Positions 37,958-49,369 of a stretch of 64,000 nt of DNA are shown here, piece after piece; position 1 is the stretch's first letter; every line of letters starts with the position of its first letter. The notes under the pieces were generated by a model. The model was not told the DNA's origin, did not search any database, and saw only the letters and a list, made by a program, of their open reading frames with translations. This DNA is from Megalopta genalis. Lineage: Eukaryota > Arthropoda > Insecta > Hymenoptera > Halictidae. Both the position numbers and the translations under genes were made by a program. Location of the stretch: contig NW_027476096.1 of NCBI RefSeq assembly GCF_051020955.1, forward strand, positions 620,001 to 684,000, given 5' to 3'.

Positions 37958-38566
37958 CAGTGGGCGTAGAAAGTATTCGTACATCTTTTAAAACAGAATA
38001 ACTTTTTTATAATTATATATAATTATTTTCATAAAGTGTAATTTGTTGAAACGATAAAAGAATGAAAAAATGATGTTTTCTTTCAACTTCTTTATCTGAG
38101 GCTATAACGAAAATTTAAAAAATGCATTTTGTAGATCTCGGTAACATGTATGCATGCTGAAAATTTCATCAAAATCGGTCGACGCATCGTCTAGCTACAG
38201 TTACTGAAAGATGTAAAAATTTCTTGCTTTTGGTTGAAATTCGTGAAAAACTGCGATCTTTAATCCTGACAATTCATGTCAAGGTCAACCGATTTCGACG
38301 AAATTGTCAGCATACACATAACTTACCGAGATCTACAAAATGCATTTTTTTAATTTTCGTTCTAGGCTCAGATAAAAAAAATGAAGAGACATTATTCTTT
38401 AATTTTTTATCATTTCGACAAATTGCAATGTTTGGAAATAATTTTTTAGTCATTATCTAGTAGACTAATCCCATTATCATCCCAAAAACATTTAGACCGC
38501 TTGGCCTAATTATAAAAAAGTTATTCTGTTTTAAAAGCTGTACGAATACTTTCTACACCTATTGTA
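37958..38566. mobile_element. Fold-back MITE with Tc1-type ends
   Basis: ACAGTGGGCGTAGAAAGTAT and TCGTACATCTTTTAAAACAG on the left are mirrored by CTGTTTTAAAAGCTGTACGA and ATACTTTCTACACCTATTGT on the right. Inner arms (AATGCATTTTGTAGATCTCG and its inverse) keep it complementary nearly throughout. The ends resemble those of the Tc1-like element at 23617. Noncoding. Confidence 0.85.
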
Positions 38567-40155
38567 AGTATCATGTAGGCCATATTTCGGAGTCTTATAA
38601 AATGATTAATTTACCTTGATATAAGAAATAATTGAAAATATCAGAAATTTAATTAATGTACAAGAAAATATAATGGAGACATTTTTGAAAATAACATTGC
38701 TTATAATTAGGCTACGGATCTTCATTCAAATCGCAATTGTCATATATCATTTCATAAAAATCTGAATGAGAGGAACAAATTCAATTCACCAACTAGAAAA
38801 TATTTTATGGTGAAAATATGATAGCTATTGTTATTAATGTTTGTTAACGTTAAAACTAATTATCCTATTTCGTGCAATCAAGGTTACAAATGTATCTTCG
38901 TTCTAAAGCATTACTTCTGAAATGATATTATCTTTATATGTTTCTGACCTGTTCTATTTATTCGCTCTGTTGAAAAATCGACTACATTCACCACATTAAT
39001 AAAGTATAATATTAATTAGAAAGTGTATTCTATGAGGCAAATATGTACACTAAAACTATCAGTGAATACGTACATCTTTCAATCATTTAAAAAAAGTGTA
39101 AATGTCATAAATGCACGAAGATCTGTAGTCTACTTATTCCACATATAATATACAGGACACTAATTACATTAGTCAAACGTGACCATTTGAATTCAATCTG
39201 GAAGGTGCGAAACAGTAGACTGTTAGGGACAAAATTGTTGTATTATGAAATCACTAGACTGTAAATGATATATACAATACATAATAATAAATTAATACAC
39301 GGGCTACAGTTTAGGTGATTGATACACATTTGGCAAATTTCCTCTACTTAAATCCCTATAATATCGAAAATCAACTGTTGTTCACATATGTATATTTCGT
39401 TACATATGAACAAGAGAAAGGAGAACCTATCAGTAAGAAGCTCTTATCCCAACAATACACGATTTAACCACGTACTTTCCCTAATCAGAAACACTATTTT
39501 TATCGATATTTTATATGCATCTATTTTTATCAAATGATATTGATATCATGATTATTCAAAGTAATTTCAAATTAACATTTTAAAAAGTGTCTCTTAAACC
39601 TCTTCGATAAAAATAGTTTTACTAGTGAATTTAACAACAAAAGCTCCACAACCCCGTATCGTAAGATTTAAATACATTATAAACGCGACTACAGTTTATG
39701 CACTCCAAATTCATTTTTTGCGAATTATATTCATCGTTTTTCATACCAAATTTAGTCTTTTGCGGCATAATTCATTTCAAATGAAATAAATTCTTTTGCA
39801 AATCAAATTCATCCTTTTGTAAGTCAAGTCCACAATTTTACAAATCAAATTGACAAGTCGGAGTATCATAAATGATTGTCTTATATATATCCAAAAAAAT
39901 GTATTTGATTTAGAAAAAAATGGAAAATGTGATAATGACCTACAAAAGTTGTATAATTAATTGACGTTGACAAAATAGTAACCACTTGGGCATATTACGA
40001 GGACAAACTCTAGTCAATGTTATAATATAATACATTCTCTACATTGATTCGGCTTTAATTCATCGAACAAAAAAAAGAAACGATCCGAACGGTTCGTATC
40101 TCTTTTAAGAATTTTAGTTCTTAATCTATTCCACTTTGAAACACATTTAATACTG
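38567..40155. other. AT-rich intergenic DNA
   Basis: No supported feature. Confidence 0.5.
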
Positions 40156-40431
40156 TTGTTCAGGCCACGCAAAGTAATTGCTCGTACACGAGACACATGC
40201 CAATATTGTCCTCTAACGTGGTCCCTGTGTCCTGTCCAGGACCAAAAGCGACTCTTATGCGAAAGGGCGTTGCCCAAGTCTCCACGCGGCACTTTCCCTC
40301 TTCATCCAGCTCGTTTTGATCGCACAGAGAGTTACCGCAGTGTTCAAGATTGCAAATTCCGGCCTCGTTATTCCCTGGCTGTAACAGAGAATTTTCGTGA
40401 TATTATTCACCGATCAAAAATGCAAGAGTAA
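40156..40431 (+). other. Possible orphan coding exon
   Basis: The frame continues from a plausible acceptor (TACTGTTGTTCAG ending at 40163) to a TAA at 40429-40431. The protein is Arg/Cys-rich (TCQYCPLTWSLCPVQDQK, DRTESYRSVQDCKFRPRY) and the DNA is more GC-rich than the flanks. No family was recognised. It could be the last exon of a host gene or chance; no upstream exon was seen within several kilobases. Confidence 0.25.
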
Positions 40432-43359
40432 GCCGCGCATTTAATCCACGTATTATACCTGGAAGGTATTATTTTAACCTTTTAACCCTTTACAGTTCTA
40501 CGTCAAGCCAAATCGACATTGGCTTTTGCTCTAATAAGGTAGATGTGTTAGTGACTGTGATTGCGTACTCTGACTATTATTGCATACTCTGATTACTCTT
40601 AAATCTAATAAGATTTAACCTTAAGAGATCGAAGAGTGTTAATTTTCTTCAACAAGAAGAGGGTGCAATTACTGTGCAGCCTTCCCCTCTCCACACCACT
40701 TGATTACAGTGCCCTAACTGTAATTTTACTTATATTTAAAAATAACATTATTAAATTAAAGCTATTGAATTTGATCTATAATTTTTATAATTGTATCAAA
40801 ACTTTAATTTCTTAAGACCCATGAAATGTAAAAATTGATTTAAAAAATTTCTGATAACGGTTTGACGGATTTTTGCCTTGATCTTGTCGAAACAATTAAG
40901 AAGCATGTTGCACATATGTGTGCAACCTACATGTAATATCGTAGATGCATTTAAGTTTTATGCATAACCATATAATTAAATGAGTGTTTATTTGACTCTT
41001 GAAAATAATGACGTAATAGATTTTTATTTAGTTGCACATGTGCTCTTCTTTGTTGTTTCGTTTCGTAGACGTCTTCGGAATCTATTCGAATCACTGAGAC
41101 TCTACCATAAAGTTCGAATCATCTCGAATAATGCAGAACCCCGATTAAACGGGACACAAATAATTGAAACTCTCATGTGATTCAACAACTGAAACTAATT
41201 TAGGACTTGTTTCTATTTTACTGTGCACTGTAACCGGATTAAGTTTTCATGTCTCTTTCGATGTGTACGTTGATTACTGAGCCATCTCATGGCAAACCAC
41301 GTATTACATCTAATCTTACTTGTTGGATCCGTAAAATATTTGTTCGTTTAGACAAAAGCAATCCGATGTTATAAACAGTTCACACCGAGCCTTCGACAAA
41401 TAAACATGTTATAACTTCGTTTTTGAATAATAAATTTGCCACATCATTACCTACAATGGGAATATATAATAATTAACATTTGAATAAGAATATATAATAA
41501 TAAATAATGCTAAATTATTTAGTACGGAATATTTCATGTTTTTACTTTTAATTGTCATAGGATTAATTACCTAAAACTGATCACAGTAATTAGGTCAGTT
41601 ATGAAAAAATTCGTACTTACATAAAAGACATCAACATATAATTTAAATGTTTTAAAAAGTGCGATATAGGTACGAAAGAATATTTAATTCCTCGAAAAAT
41701 TCAGATTATTAATTATTATAGGTCTAAGCGTTAGAATGTAAGTCTAAAGAAACAAAAAATGTGTGCAGGATATTTTCAAGCGGGAAATACGGGTCCTTGA
41801 ACCATTTTTATTTGATACACGATCGACCGCATCGCGAATCCCGATATCCACTCGATTCAAGATAAAACAATAGAACATAAAAATGCACTGGGATCACGAA
41901 CACGAATGCGAATACGGATCTCACCCTCTGTGCTGGTTTTTCATATTATTGTCCGTTCAGGCGCCCCTAAAGGCATACGGAATTGGAAGAGGCAGTCATA
42001 CTGTATCACTGTATGCAGGCACAAGCTTCGTGATGCCGATACACTGTTCCGTTGACGATGAATAAAATCCGCAATAATAAAGTCTATAGCTCGGACAATG
42101 ACAGGGAAAAGCATTCCAAGCGGAACCTTGTCCACCATGGGTATGACGAATGAAGAAACATCAAATCAAATAGCAGAAAGTGCAGCTATAAAATTCTAGA
42201 ACGGATTCTTGCACTTCGGATCTGTTGGCGCTGGTATAATCAGAATCTATATTATATTTAAAATATACAAAACAATTGCAGGTACAATAATACAAGGATA
42301 TCAACGATCACAGATATAACGTCGACATAGTCAGCGATCCCGGACCCAGCAGCGTAGATTGCCAAACACAAACAATCAGATCAGAAGCTGTCGCACGAAA
42401 AACAACCATTAGAAATCTGGGACAAAGGGCCTGCCGATTTTTCGCCCATCTCCCTCCTTCGGTGGCTTTTTAACATTTTTTAAAAAATGTGGCTTACTTC
42501 GCACATCAAGCTGCATAGAATTTTTTCGGATTTTTCGGTTGCAAACTGTGGATATTAAAAAAGGAAAACCGAACAAAAATCAGAAAATTGAAAAAATCTC
42601 GAAAACAAAAATACTATGCCACTCTGATATCAATTCTCTGATAAGGTACTATCACAAGCAGTGTGCTCAATTTTTCTCAGATGTTTCGTAGAATTGTGTC
42701 ATCGTCAAAAAAAGAAAATGAATACCGAATTTGTCGACGTTTTTGTTGTGAGGAAGAAGGTTATTACATGTTATTATACTCGATTTAAGAGAAAGAAAAA
42801 ATTGTGATATGCACATTGCGATATATGTACACCTAAATATCGACGCATACTTCAACATCTTCGGTTGGAGGAGTAGATAAGATGGCCGACTACGCATACA
42901 CTACGCTTGGGGTTCATCTCTCGTTGGAGATAGAATTTTTCTTCCTACATCACACTTTATTTTTCCAATTTCATATTACATGACTTTAGAAATATTTTTT
43001 CAATGTTTAAAAAATTTTCCCCTCATAGGCAAGATACAAGGTTGAAATTTTGTACAGATGAGTTTTTCTTGATCAGCTATCGAACGGTATAATACCCATT
43101 AAAAAACCTCTAAGAGCAATTTTAACCATTTTAATCGGCTAGAATTCCCTTAAAAAATTGCTATCTAAGGGGAGAGGTGTCACGTTCCACGACTAAGGCA
43201 CTCCCGAAAACTGTTACAAACGAATTCTCGAGATTAAGTTGTCGAAAGCCTACACCCGCCTCCGATTTCAATGGTCTTGAAATATGTTTCAAAAACTGAT
43301 ATTCTGAACAACTTTCTCCTTTTTCATTTAAGGCCGCTCAGCCTTAGTTTTCAAGATAT
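40432..43359. other. Intergenic DNA
   Basis: Mostly AT-rich. A 60-codon frame at 41883-42065 has a hydrophobic stretch (LCWFFILLSVQAPLKAYG) but nothing else supports it as a gene. TTAACCCTTTACAG at about 40484 resembles a piggyBac-type tip without a convincing partner. Confidence 0.4.
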
Positions 43360-43488
43360 TGTTGCGAATCACTCAGTTTCTCTCGCTTCGCGGCATTTTA
43401 TTTACAATAAAGAATATAAACTATAATACAACTCAATTCAATAATATTACAATTTGAAACGTTGATCGTTCGACGGTACGATCTCGAC
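43360..43488 (-). repeat. 3' LTR, conserved outer part
   Basis: Collinear with 45358-45485 (TTGCGAATCACTC, GCGGCATTTTATTTAC, AAACTATAATACAACT, GATCTCGACTTC). Beyond 43488 the two copies diverge completely, so the inner part of this LTR belongs to a different subtype or has been replaced. Confidence 0.65.
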
Positions 43489-43799
43489 TTCTCCAATGGA
43501 AACAGGAAGACGCTCTTTACCAAAAATCGGTAATCTCTGACCGGAGACTGAGAAAATCTTCACTCCTGTCATGCTCGTTGATCTATTCTGCCTTGCAGCA
43601 TAATTTTACCATAGAAGGTTGACCGATGAGCCCCTATCGAAGATAATTTTCCTCTTCTTCGCTCCAACGATGCCTTCGACGAAGAAAATCCCTCGCTGAA
43701 TAGATTCCTAACGCAGCACGACAGGGGGAAAACGGAAGATGAAGTCGGACTGTCCCCCTTTATTCCGACTTCTTGAAGTTTCTCTGCAAAGTCTCACTA

Positions 43800-45394
43800 C
43801 CTTGATTTCTTTAAACAGTCCCGTTGCAGGTGGCCCTTCTTTCCACAGCTCCAGCAATTCGGCAACTGCCGTTGATGAAATGTTCAGAATGCCGTTCAGC
43901 CGCACGTACCAGCATTCTCTCGGAGGTAAATGGACGTTTTAAGTTCCGTTCACACGTTTGTGTTTCTGGCGTTAATTTATTAAGAGCTTCCATCTCTAGA
44001 GCTCTGGTCACCGTAGCTCTGAGAGATGTAAAACCTTCATATCGCACCATTCTCCTTGAGGGGGTTGTGCATTCTAAATGTCCCGTATACGGAAAATTGA
44101 CTCTCACTGACGACCAACCTCGTATTCCACAATTATAATAATATGGACTTATATACGAACTTATAACTTAACCAAGACTAGACGTGGCCGCACTGTTCTG
44201 ACCGAACTGTTCGAACTGACCCGCGGCATCCGATTTTTGCCGCTTATATCGCTCCGGCGGAAACATCGTCTGTCTCCTCTTCCTTTGTCACCAAGGTGAC
44301 GGTTACTCCTAAGGGTAAATGCGCGGCCAGGTAGCCCTGTAGCGGTAGACGGCCGGTAATTATTTTCCAGCAACATCTGCTGTACCCGTGGGGTTGTTAA
44401 AAAAAGTCAATAAAATCATTTTCGACTTGCAACGGCCAGGGAAAGTTTATTACTTAGTCCTTGGCCTCTGCAAGCGAATCCTCTAACGGTTATTATTGTC
44501 ACCGGCCGTGTACCGCTATAAAATTGAAAGTTTTTCTAGGCGGGCGCGTAGTTGCAATACAATGGCTGCTACATCCTTATCTCTTCATTGGCCAATATCA
44601 TCACAAACTGAGAGGCGGCCAAATGTTTTCGAACATCAATTGGACATTCCGAGAAAGAGCTTTGTGCCAACCTCTCTATTTCCATGGCCAATGCAGAGAT
44701 TGACTCCCCTTGCCGCTGTTTATAATTTTGCAACAGCACATAATTTAGTTTCGAAAAATTTTTTTGATCAAAACGAAACTCAATTGCCGAAACTATTTCT
44801 CAGAAGTCGACATACTTATCGACGGGAAGAGAAGTCTGTACTCCTCGAGCCGGACCATCTAACTAAGCAATTAAGCTTTCTTTGCTTCGTCCAAGCCATT
44901 TGTTTTCGCGACCATTTCAAATTGTATACGGTGTTCTTCCCATGACGTGAAAGCGCCATAACGCGTCGGCTTCACAGAATATCCGGATTCAGTTACGAAG
45001 CGCGTAAATTCTCGTAATTCTCGACACACTATTAACATTATTTACAACAGTGTACGAATTATTTACACGCGCCTCCGAGTGTTCCACCGACGAGAATGCT
45101 GCAAAATTTAAAACAGAATTTCGCAATAAATCCAATAGCAGCTGACATTGATTCTCTCTTCCATGCGGCCTCTGGTTCGGACGCAGCAGCCTCTTCAAGT
45201 TCCTCGCGCTGAAGCCTGTCCGCTTCCAGTCGCGCCTCAAACTGCCTCTGCTGCTCTTGCAGTTGCTCGCATAATTCTTGTCGGAGGTTTGCAAACAGGA
45301 TCTCCAGTGCCGGTGTCACATTTCCGATCGATTCTTCGATCACGGCTGGGCCCTCAATGTTGCGAATCACTCCGTTTATCTCGCGTCGCGACAT
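43800..45394 (-). pseudogene. gag polyprotein relic with CCHC zinc knuckle
   Basis: On the minus strand a frame starts at an ATG at 45394 (inside the LTR). It gives a Glu/Gln-rich coiled-coil-like segment (RQELCEQLQEQQRQFEARLE and LQREELEEAA). After frame breaks, KQRQGESISALAMEIERLAQ followed by VRKHLAASQFV at about 44600-44720 matches the retrotransposon gag capsid pattern. At 43815-43856 CWSCGKKGHLQRDC forms an intact CX2CX4HX4C knuckle, and a stop follows shortly after. Stops and shifts around 44750-45050 make the protein nonfunctional. The known role is RNA packaging and particle assembly; the identity rests on capsid and knuckle motifs. Confidence 0.78.
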
Positions 45395-45611
45395 TTTATT
45401 TACAGTAAAGAATATAAACTATAATACAACTAAATCCAATTGTATTACAATTTGAAACGTGAATCGTTCGACGGTCCGATCTCGACTTCCCGATTGTCCG
45501 TTGGTAATACACTTCCTTGGCAACCCCTATCTTCCATTATTTTCTAAGGACTTCGTCACAATGGAACAGTTTCACATTACAGCGACTTGATTTGGACAAG
45601 TCGCCGTAACA
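45358..45611 (-). repeat. 5' LTR, 254 bp
   Basis: On the minus strand it runs TGTTACGGCGACTTG to GTGATTCGCAACA, thus TG..CA. It contains AATAAA just before the gag ATG. The sequence immediately inside (TTGAGGGCCCAGCC) would be the primer-binding site but I cannot match it to a tRNA. Confidence 0.72.
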
Positions 45612-45641
45612 ATATTATAAAAAAAATTGTTGCTACTGCTA

Positions 45642-46070
45642 TTAGGTTGGCCAATAAGTTCGTGCGGTTTTTGATAATGTTTATCTTCTTGCAGTCTAGT
45701 TCACAAGTAACTTCACTGCAAATCATTAATGTGCAACGCCAAGTAATAGTGAATGCTTAACCTGTATTTTCAACTTCAAATTGTTAGGATCGATTTTGAT
45801 TTTTACAATTAATTATTGTATCGAAGATGGACGACTTCTGAGAGCATCTACGACATATTATGTTTTTTTATTACAAAAAAAGGGAAACGTGACCTAAACA
45901 TGCAAAAAACTGTGTTATGTGTACGGGTTAGATACGGTTTAAAGAACGTAAATGCCAGAAATGGTTTGCAAAGTTAAGTGATGAAGATTTTTCTACTAAA
46001 TATGCATCACACGCTGGCCAACCACAGGAGATGGATAATGATCAACGAAGGAATTTAATTGACTCGCTAT
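45642..46070 (+). pseudogene. mariner 5' end with N-terminal transposase relic
   Basis: TTAGGTTGGCCAATAAGTTC follows a TA and is a classical mariner tip. An ATG at 45826 opens a broken frame. Its pieces (YKKR.....HAKNCVMCTG, then KWFAKLSDEDFSTKYASHAG and QPQEMDNDQRRNLID) follow the N-terminal HTH region of mariner transposases, including the KWF..F..GDF and GRP..D.D blocks. It is cut at 46071 by a TTAA that begins a piggyBac-type tip (CCCTTTGCACTCCGC). The catalytic half is missing. Confidence 0.82.
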
Positions 46071-46114
46071 TTAACCCTTTGCACTCCGCTGTCCCCTCTC
46101 TTGGCTAAAAATTC

Positions 46115-46379
46115 AATGGATGAGATTCTTGAAAAATGAACCTTATAAAATGTTTTATAAGACTTCTTTAGATGATTCTGAATTCCAAGTTTTGGATCTT
46201 TCACCTAAAAGAGGAAGACCAAAAATATACGAAAATATTCAATTACTTCCATTATACAACACACCACTAGACCAGTAACGGAAGAAAAACATAAAGATCT
46301 TATGTGTTTACTACCATACATCCCTCCAGTTTTTCAGGAACATTTTAAAAATCTTAAAAACTCGAAATTATGATAAAAA
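46115..46379 (+). pseudogene. C-terminal coding relic, family unknown
   Basis: With one shift near 46275, the plus strand reads SEFQVLDLSPKRGRPKIYEN, then EEKHKDLMCLLPYIPPVFQE and HFKNLKNSKL before a TGA at about 46372. The block looks like the C-terminus of a transposon-encoded protein (a short basic patch, then a helical DLM.LLPYIPP..HFKNL). I could not assign it. Confidence 0.35.
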
Positions 46380-46441
46380 TGGATTACTTTTTAAAAATGA
46401 TTGATAAATGTTTATGAATTATTTCGTTGAAGTTGTTGTTT

Positions 46442-46601
46442 CAAATGGACCGTTTATTTTGAAAGTGGTATAAGTTATTTTTTTAAAAGAAATTCAAAAT
46501 GCCGAATCTGAGCTTGTATTGTCTAAATACCCCACGCAACGCTACTTACAACTTCTTTCGATGACATTGGACTTACACCACTTTCAAAATAAACGGCTCA
46601 A
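46442..46601. mobile_element. Short TIR element related to 21262-22332
   Basis: AATGGACCGTTTATTTTGAA with AGTGGTATAAG on the left is mirrored by TTACACCACTTTCAAAATAA and ACGG on the right. 160 bp. A degenerate single end (TTTTGAAAATGGTCTAAGTC) follows near 46686. Confidence 0.72.
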
Positions 46602-46943
46602 ATAAAAATCACAATTTTTTATTACTTTAAGTCAATTATAGGACATTCTTGAAAAATAATATATATATAGGACATTCAGTTAATTTTGAAAATGGTCTAA
46701 GTCAATTCAAGCTTTGAAAACAACATTTTCCTATGAAATTCACACAAAATTTCATATCTATAATAAATTTCCATTAATCAAGACTAATAAAATTATAAAT
46801 TAAAATGTCGCATAATGTAAAAATATTTTTTAATTTATTCAAATGCGAACGCCTAAGGCAAGGGCCCGCTAGCGGGTCCCCGACGAAACGTCTTCCCCTC
46901 TCCTTTTTCTCCCAAACATCGTCACATTCTCCACCGCCAAAAA

Positions 46944-48408
46944 GTAAAGATACAAATCTTGGATCGTCTCTTGAAAGGAGAAAAAGCATCTCACATTGGA
47001 AAAAGCCTTAATTTGAATGAAGCAACAATTCGGACTATCAAGAAAAATGAAAAAGAAATAAGAAGTGCAGTTGCTGCAGGATCATTGACATTCGTAAAAC
47101 GTGCAGCTCGCCCCCGGGCGCCAATAATTGAGAAAATGGAAAAGGCACTCAGCATTTGGATTGATGGTTGCTGTCAAAAAAGAATTCCATTAGATGGCAA
47201 TATCATCAAACAAAAAGCGCTAAAAATTTACAAACATCTTAAAGAACAAGGAGAATCCTTTGTCAACTCAGATTTTGTGGCAAGTAAAGGTTGGTTCGAA
47301 AAATTCAAACAGCGTTTTGCAATTTATAGCATAAGAAACCAAGGAGAATCTGCGTCGGCTGATCATGAAGCCGCTAGGACGTATCCAGAAAAAATTCAAA
47401 ACATTATAGAAGAGCAAGGATACACAGCAGATCAAGTTTTCAATGCCGACGAAACTGGGCTTTGCTGGAAAAAAATGCCCAGTAGAGCCTTTATACCGAA
47501 AAAAGAAGACACAGTACCCGGATTTAAGGTGTCTAAAGATCGTCTAACGCTCCTTTTGTGCAGTAATGCCTCGGGGGACTTTATGACAAAACCCTTGTTA
47601 GTTTATAGATCTTTAAATCTTCGTGCACTTAAAGCCGTAAATAAAGACCCTTACCTTATTGGAAAGCAAATCCAAGAGCTTGGGTAACTGGAAATTTATT
47701 TGAAGATTGGTTTTTAAATTGTTTTGTGCCAAACGTTGAAGGCAGAAAAATTTGAGCTTCAAGGCGTTATTACTATTAGATAATGCTCCCACAAGATTTG
47801 AATCATCCAAATGTCAAAATACTGTTCCTACCACCTAACACTACTTCGTTGCTCCAACCATTCGATCAAGGTATTATTTATACCTCTAAAACGTATTACA
47901 TAAGAAGAGCATTACAGTGGATTTTAGACGTAACCGATTCAAAATCAATTAATGTAATGGAAGCTTGGAAGAAATTTTCAATCAAGCACTGTATCGACAT
48001 CAAGTCTTTGTCGCTGAAAGAAGAAGTTGACGAAGCGGATTTGATGGAAATGGCATCCGAAGCTGAAAATCAAACCGATTCTGAGGACACTAGCACTGAT
48101 GAAGATTGTGCAGTTAACAGTTTAACATTAAAAAAATTACAGGAAGGCCTAAGCTTATGTCAAGGTTATCTGAAAGAAGCCGAAAATTCAAAAGGGAGCT
48201 GCAAAACTGTCCAGCTCAATGCCGAGATATTTATAATGACCTGGTAAGAACCAGCAACCAAAGTACAATTACAGAATTTTTTAAGAGGGAAGAAGATGCA
48301 AGAACTTTCAATGAAGAAAAAAGTTCTGAAAGTGAAGGCGATATCATTCCACCGAAAAAACGTTCTCGGTTGATTATACTGAGCAGTGGCGACGAAGAAA
48401 TTTATTAA
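46944..48408 (+). pseudogene. Tigger/pogo transposase (TIGD/Jerky-type)
   Basis: The first frame (to 47687) reads KVKIQILDRLLKGEKASHIG, an N-terminal HTH, then a CENPB-type second HTH (KQKALKIYKHLKEQG, WFEKFKQRF), then FNADETGLCWKKMPSRAF with the first catalytic aspartate of the DDE1 domain. After small deletions, LLLLDNAP holds the second aspartate (about 47775). The next frame gives VKILFLPPNTTSLLQPFDQG with the third, matching the DD34D-like spacing. A third frame finishes with an acidic/basic tail (KREEDARTFNEEKSSESEGD) and a stop at 48406. At least two frameshifts disable it. Family assignment is secure; it is a transposon copy, not a domesticated host gene. Confidence 0.9.
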
Positions 48409-48644
48409 ATTAGAGTTGCGTGAAGTTAAAATAATATTTTTGGTTTTTGTTTTGTGTTGTACATACATTTATATTTTTAATAAAAATTAAGTTGTTTATG
48501 TAGAATTAAAAGAGATATTTGTTTTTAATAAGTTTTCGGAACGTAACCCTCTTTTTGTACTGGCTCTGGGTCTCATACAACACGGTTTCACACAACACGG
48601 CATTTTCTAGGAACCTATCTACCGTGTTATAGGAGGGTTACCTG
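46944..48644 (+). mobile_element. Tigger (pogo-like) DNA transposon, 5' end missing
   Basis: A transposase relic (46944-48408) is followed by a short AT-rich tail and a right terminal region with CGTGTTGTATGAGACC-type and ATAACACGGTAGATAGG-type inverses, ending GGAGGGTTACCTG at 48644 before TA. CAGGTAACCCTCC is a typical Tigger/pogo tip. No matching left tip was found upstream, so the 5' terminus is lost. Confidence 0.8.
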
Positions 48645-49369
48645 TATTTATTTAAACAAGTGCAAGTGCCTTTTCTGTGTAACAAAATTCAATTATACCT
48701 ACTAATAGTGACATTGAGATCATTATAATTCAAAACTTGAATTGAAATGCGGCACGGGTTGCCATTATCTAATTACGCTAAAATTTTGCAAGCATCATTT
48801 TTCCATCAACTATCAAATAGCTAAAATAGCAAAAGAATTTTTGAAGCCTAGAAGTAAGGATCACCCTAATGCATATATCTTGCGTAAAACATCGCTGCCT
48901 CTAATCACGACCCCCAACGTGTTAGAATCTGGTCAATCGAATATATAAGAAATATGTAGAAATAAGACAAATGTATGCAAAAAAATATGCAATATACAAA
49001 ACATAAGTAAAAAGAAGTTATATTTTCTGGAAACCTCTAGTGCTAAAACAAATATCTGCCCGAGTCCTATAAATTTATCCCTTCCCTACAAACATATGCA
49101 TTCGCATAAACGTCCGAAGTTTAGTCATAAGACGCAATGCATACTGTACTTCGCGAACAATAACTTCAAGTCAACGTTACACAACGATACCGACGAAAAC
49201 GAGGAAACAGCTCGCGACGGTTAACACGGGACAACAAACTCTGTACATCTCGAGAAATGTCAGAACTTCAAAGAATACAACCTCGCATGATCCCGTAGAA
49301 AATAAAGCAAAATTTCGACTTCCACGCCCGATATTTGCTACCGCTGCTGCGAATAAACAGAAATATTAC
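48645..49369. other. Spacer between Tigger and CUB exon
   Basis: No clear exon. The next downstream exon of the CUB gene could be expected on the minus strand here or further left, but I could not identify it. Confidence 0.4.

Larger units (their letters stand above)
43360..45611 (-). mobile_element. Gag-only LTR retrotransposon (gypsy-like), minus strand
   Basis: The element is bounded by TGTTGCGAATCACTC at 43360 and GCGACTTG..GCCGTAACA at 45611, flanked by ATAT on both sides (43356-43359, 45612-45615). The complete 5' LTR lies at 45358-45611. A homologous block of about 130 bp starts at 43360 (TTTATTTACAATAAAGAATA, TATAAACTATAATACAACT) and represents the 3' LTR end. Between them is a broken gag with a zinc knuckle; protease, reverse transcriptase and integrase are absent. 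Solo and partial LTRs of the same kind lie at 35370 and 37085. Confidence 0.78.

Noticed and set aside
38224..38460. 78-codon plus-strand frame
   Set aside because: It lies wholly inside a fold-back MITE whose two arms explain the sequence.
40484..40645. TTAACCCTTTACAG ... GTGTTAA as a piggyBac-type MITE
   Set aside because: The two tips match over too few bases to distinguish from chance in AT-rich DNA.
46071..46115. Complete piggyBac-type element after the mariner fragment
   Set aside because: Only a single tip (TTAACCCTTTGCACTCCGC) is visible; the other end was not found.
49268..49369. C-terminal hydrophobic extension of the CUB exon (FITVIFLFIRSS...)
   Set aside because: A donor-like GTAATA at the boundary and loss of CUB-like sequence suggest this is intron read-through, not a membrane anchor.
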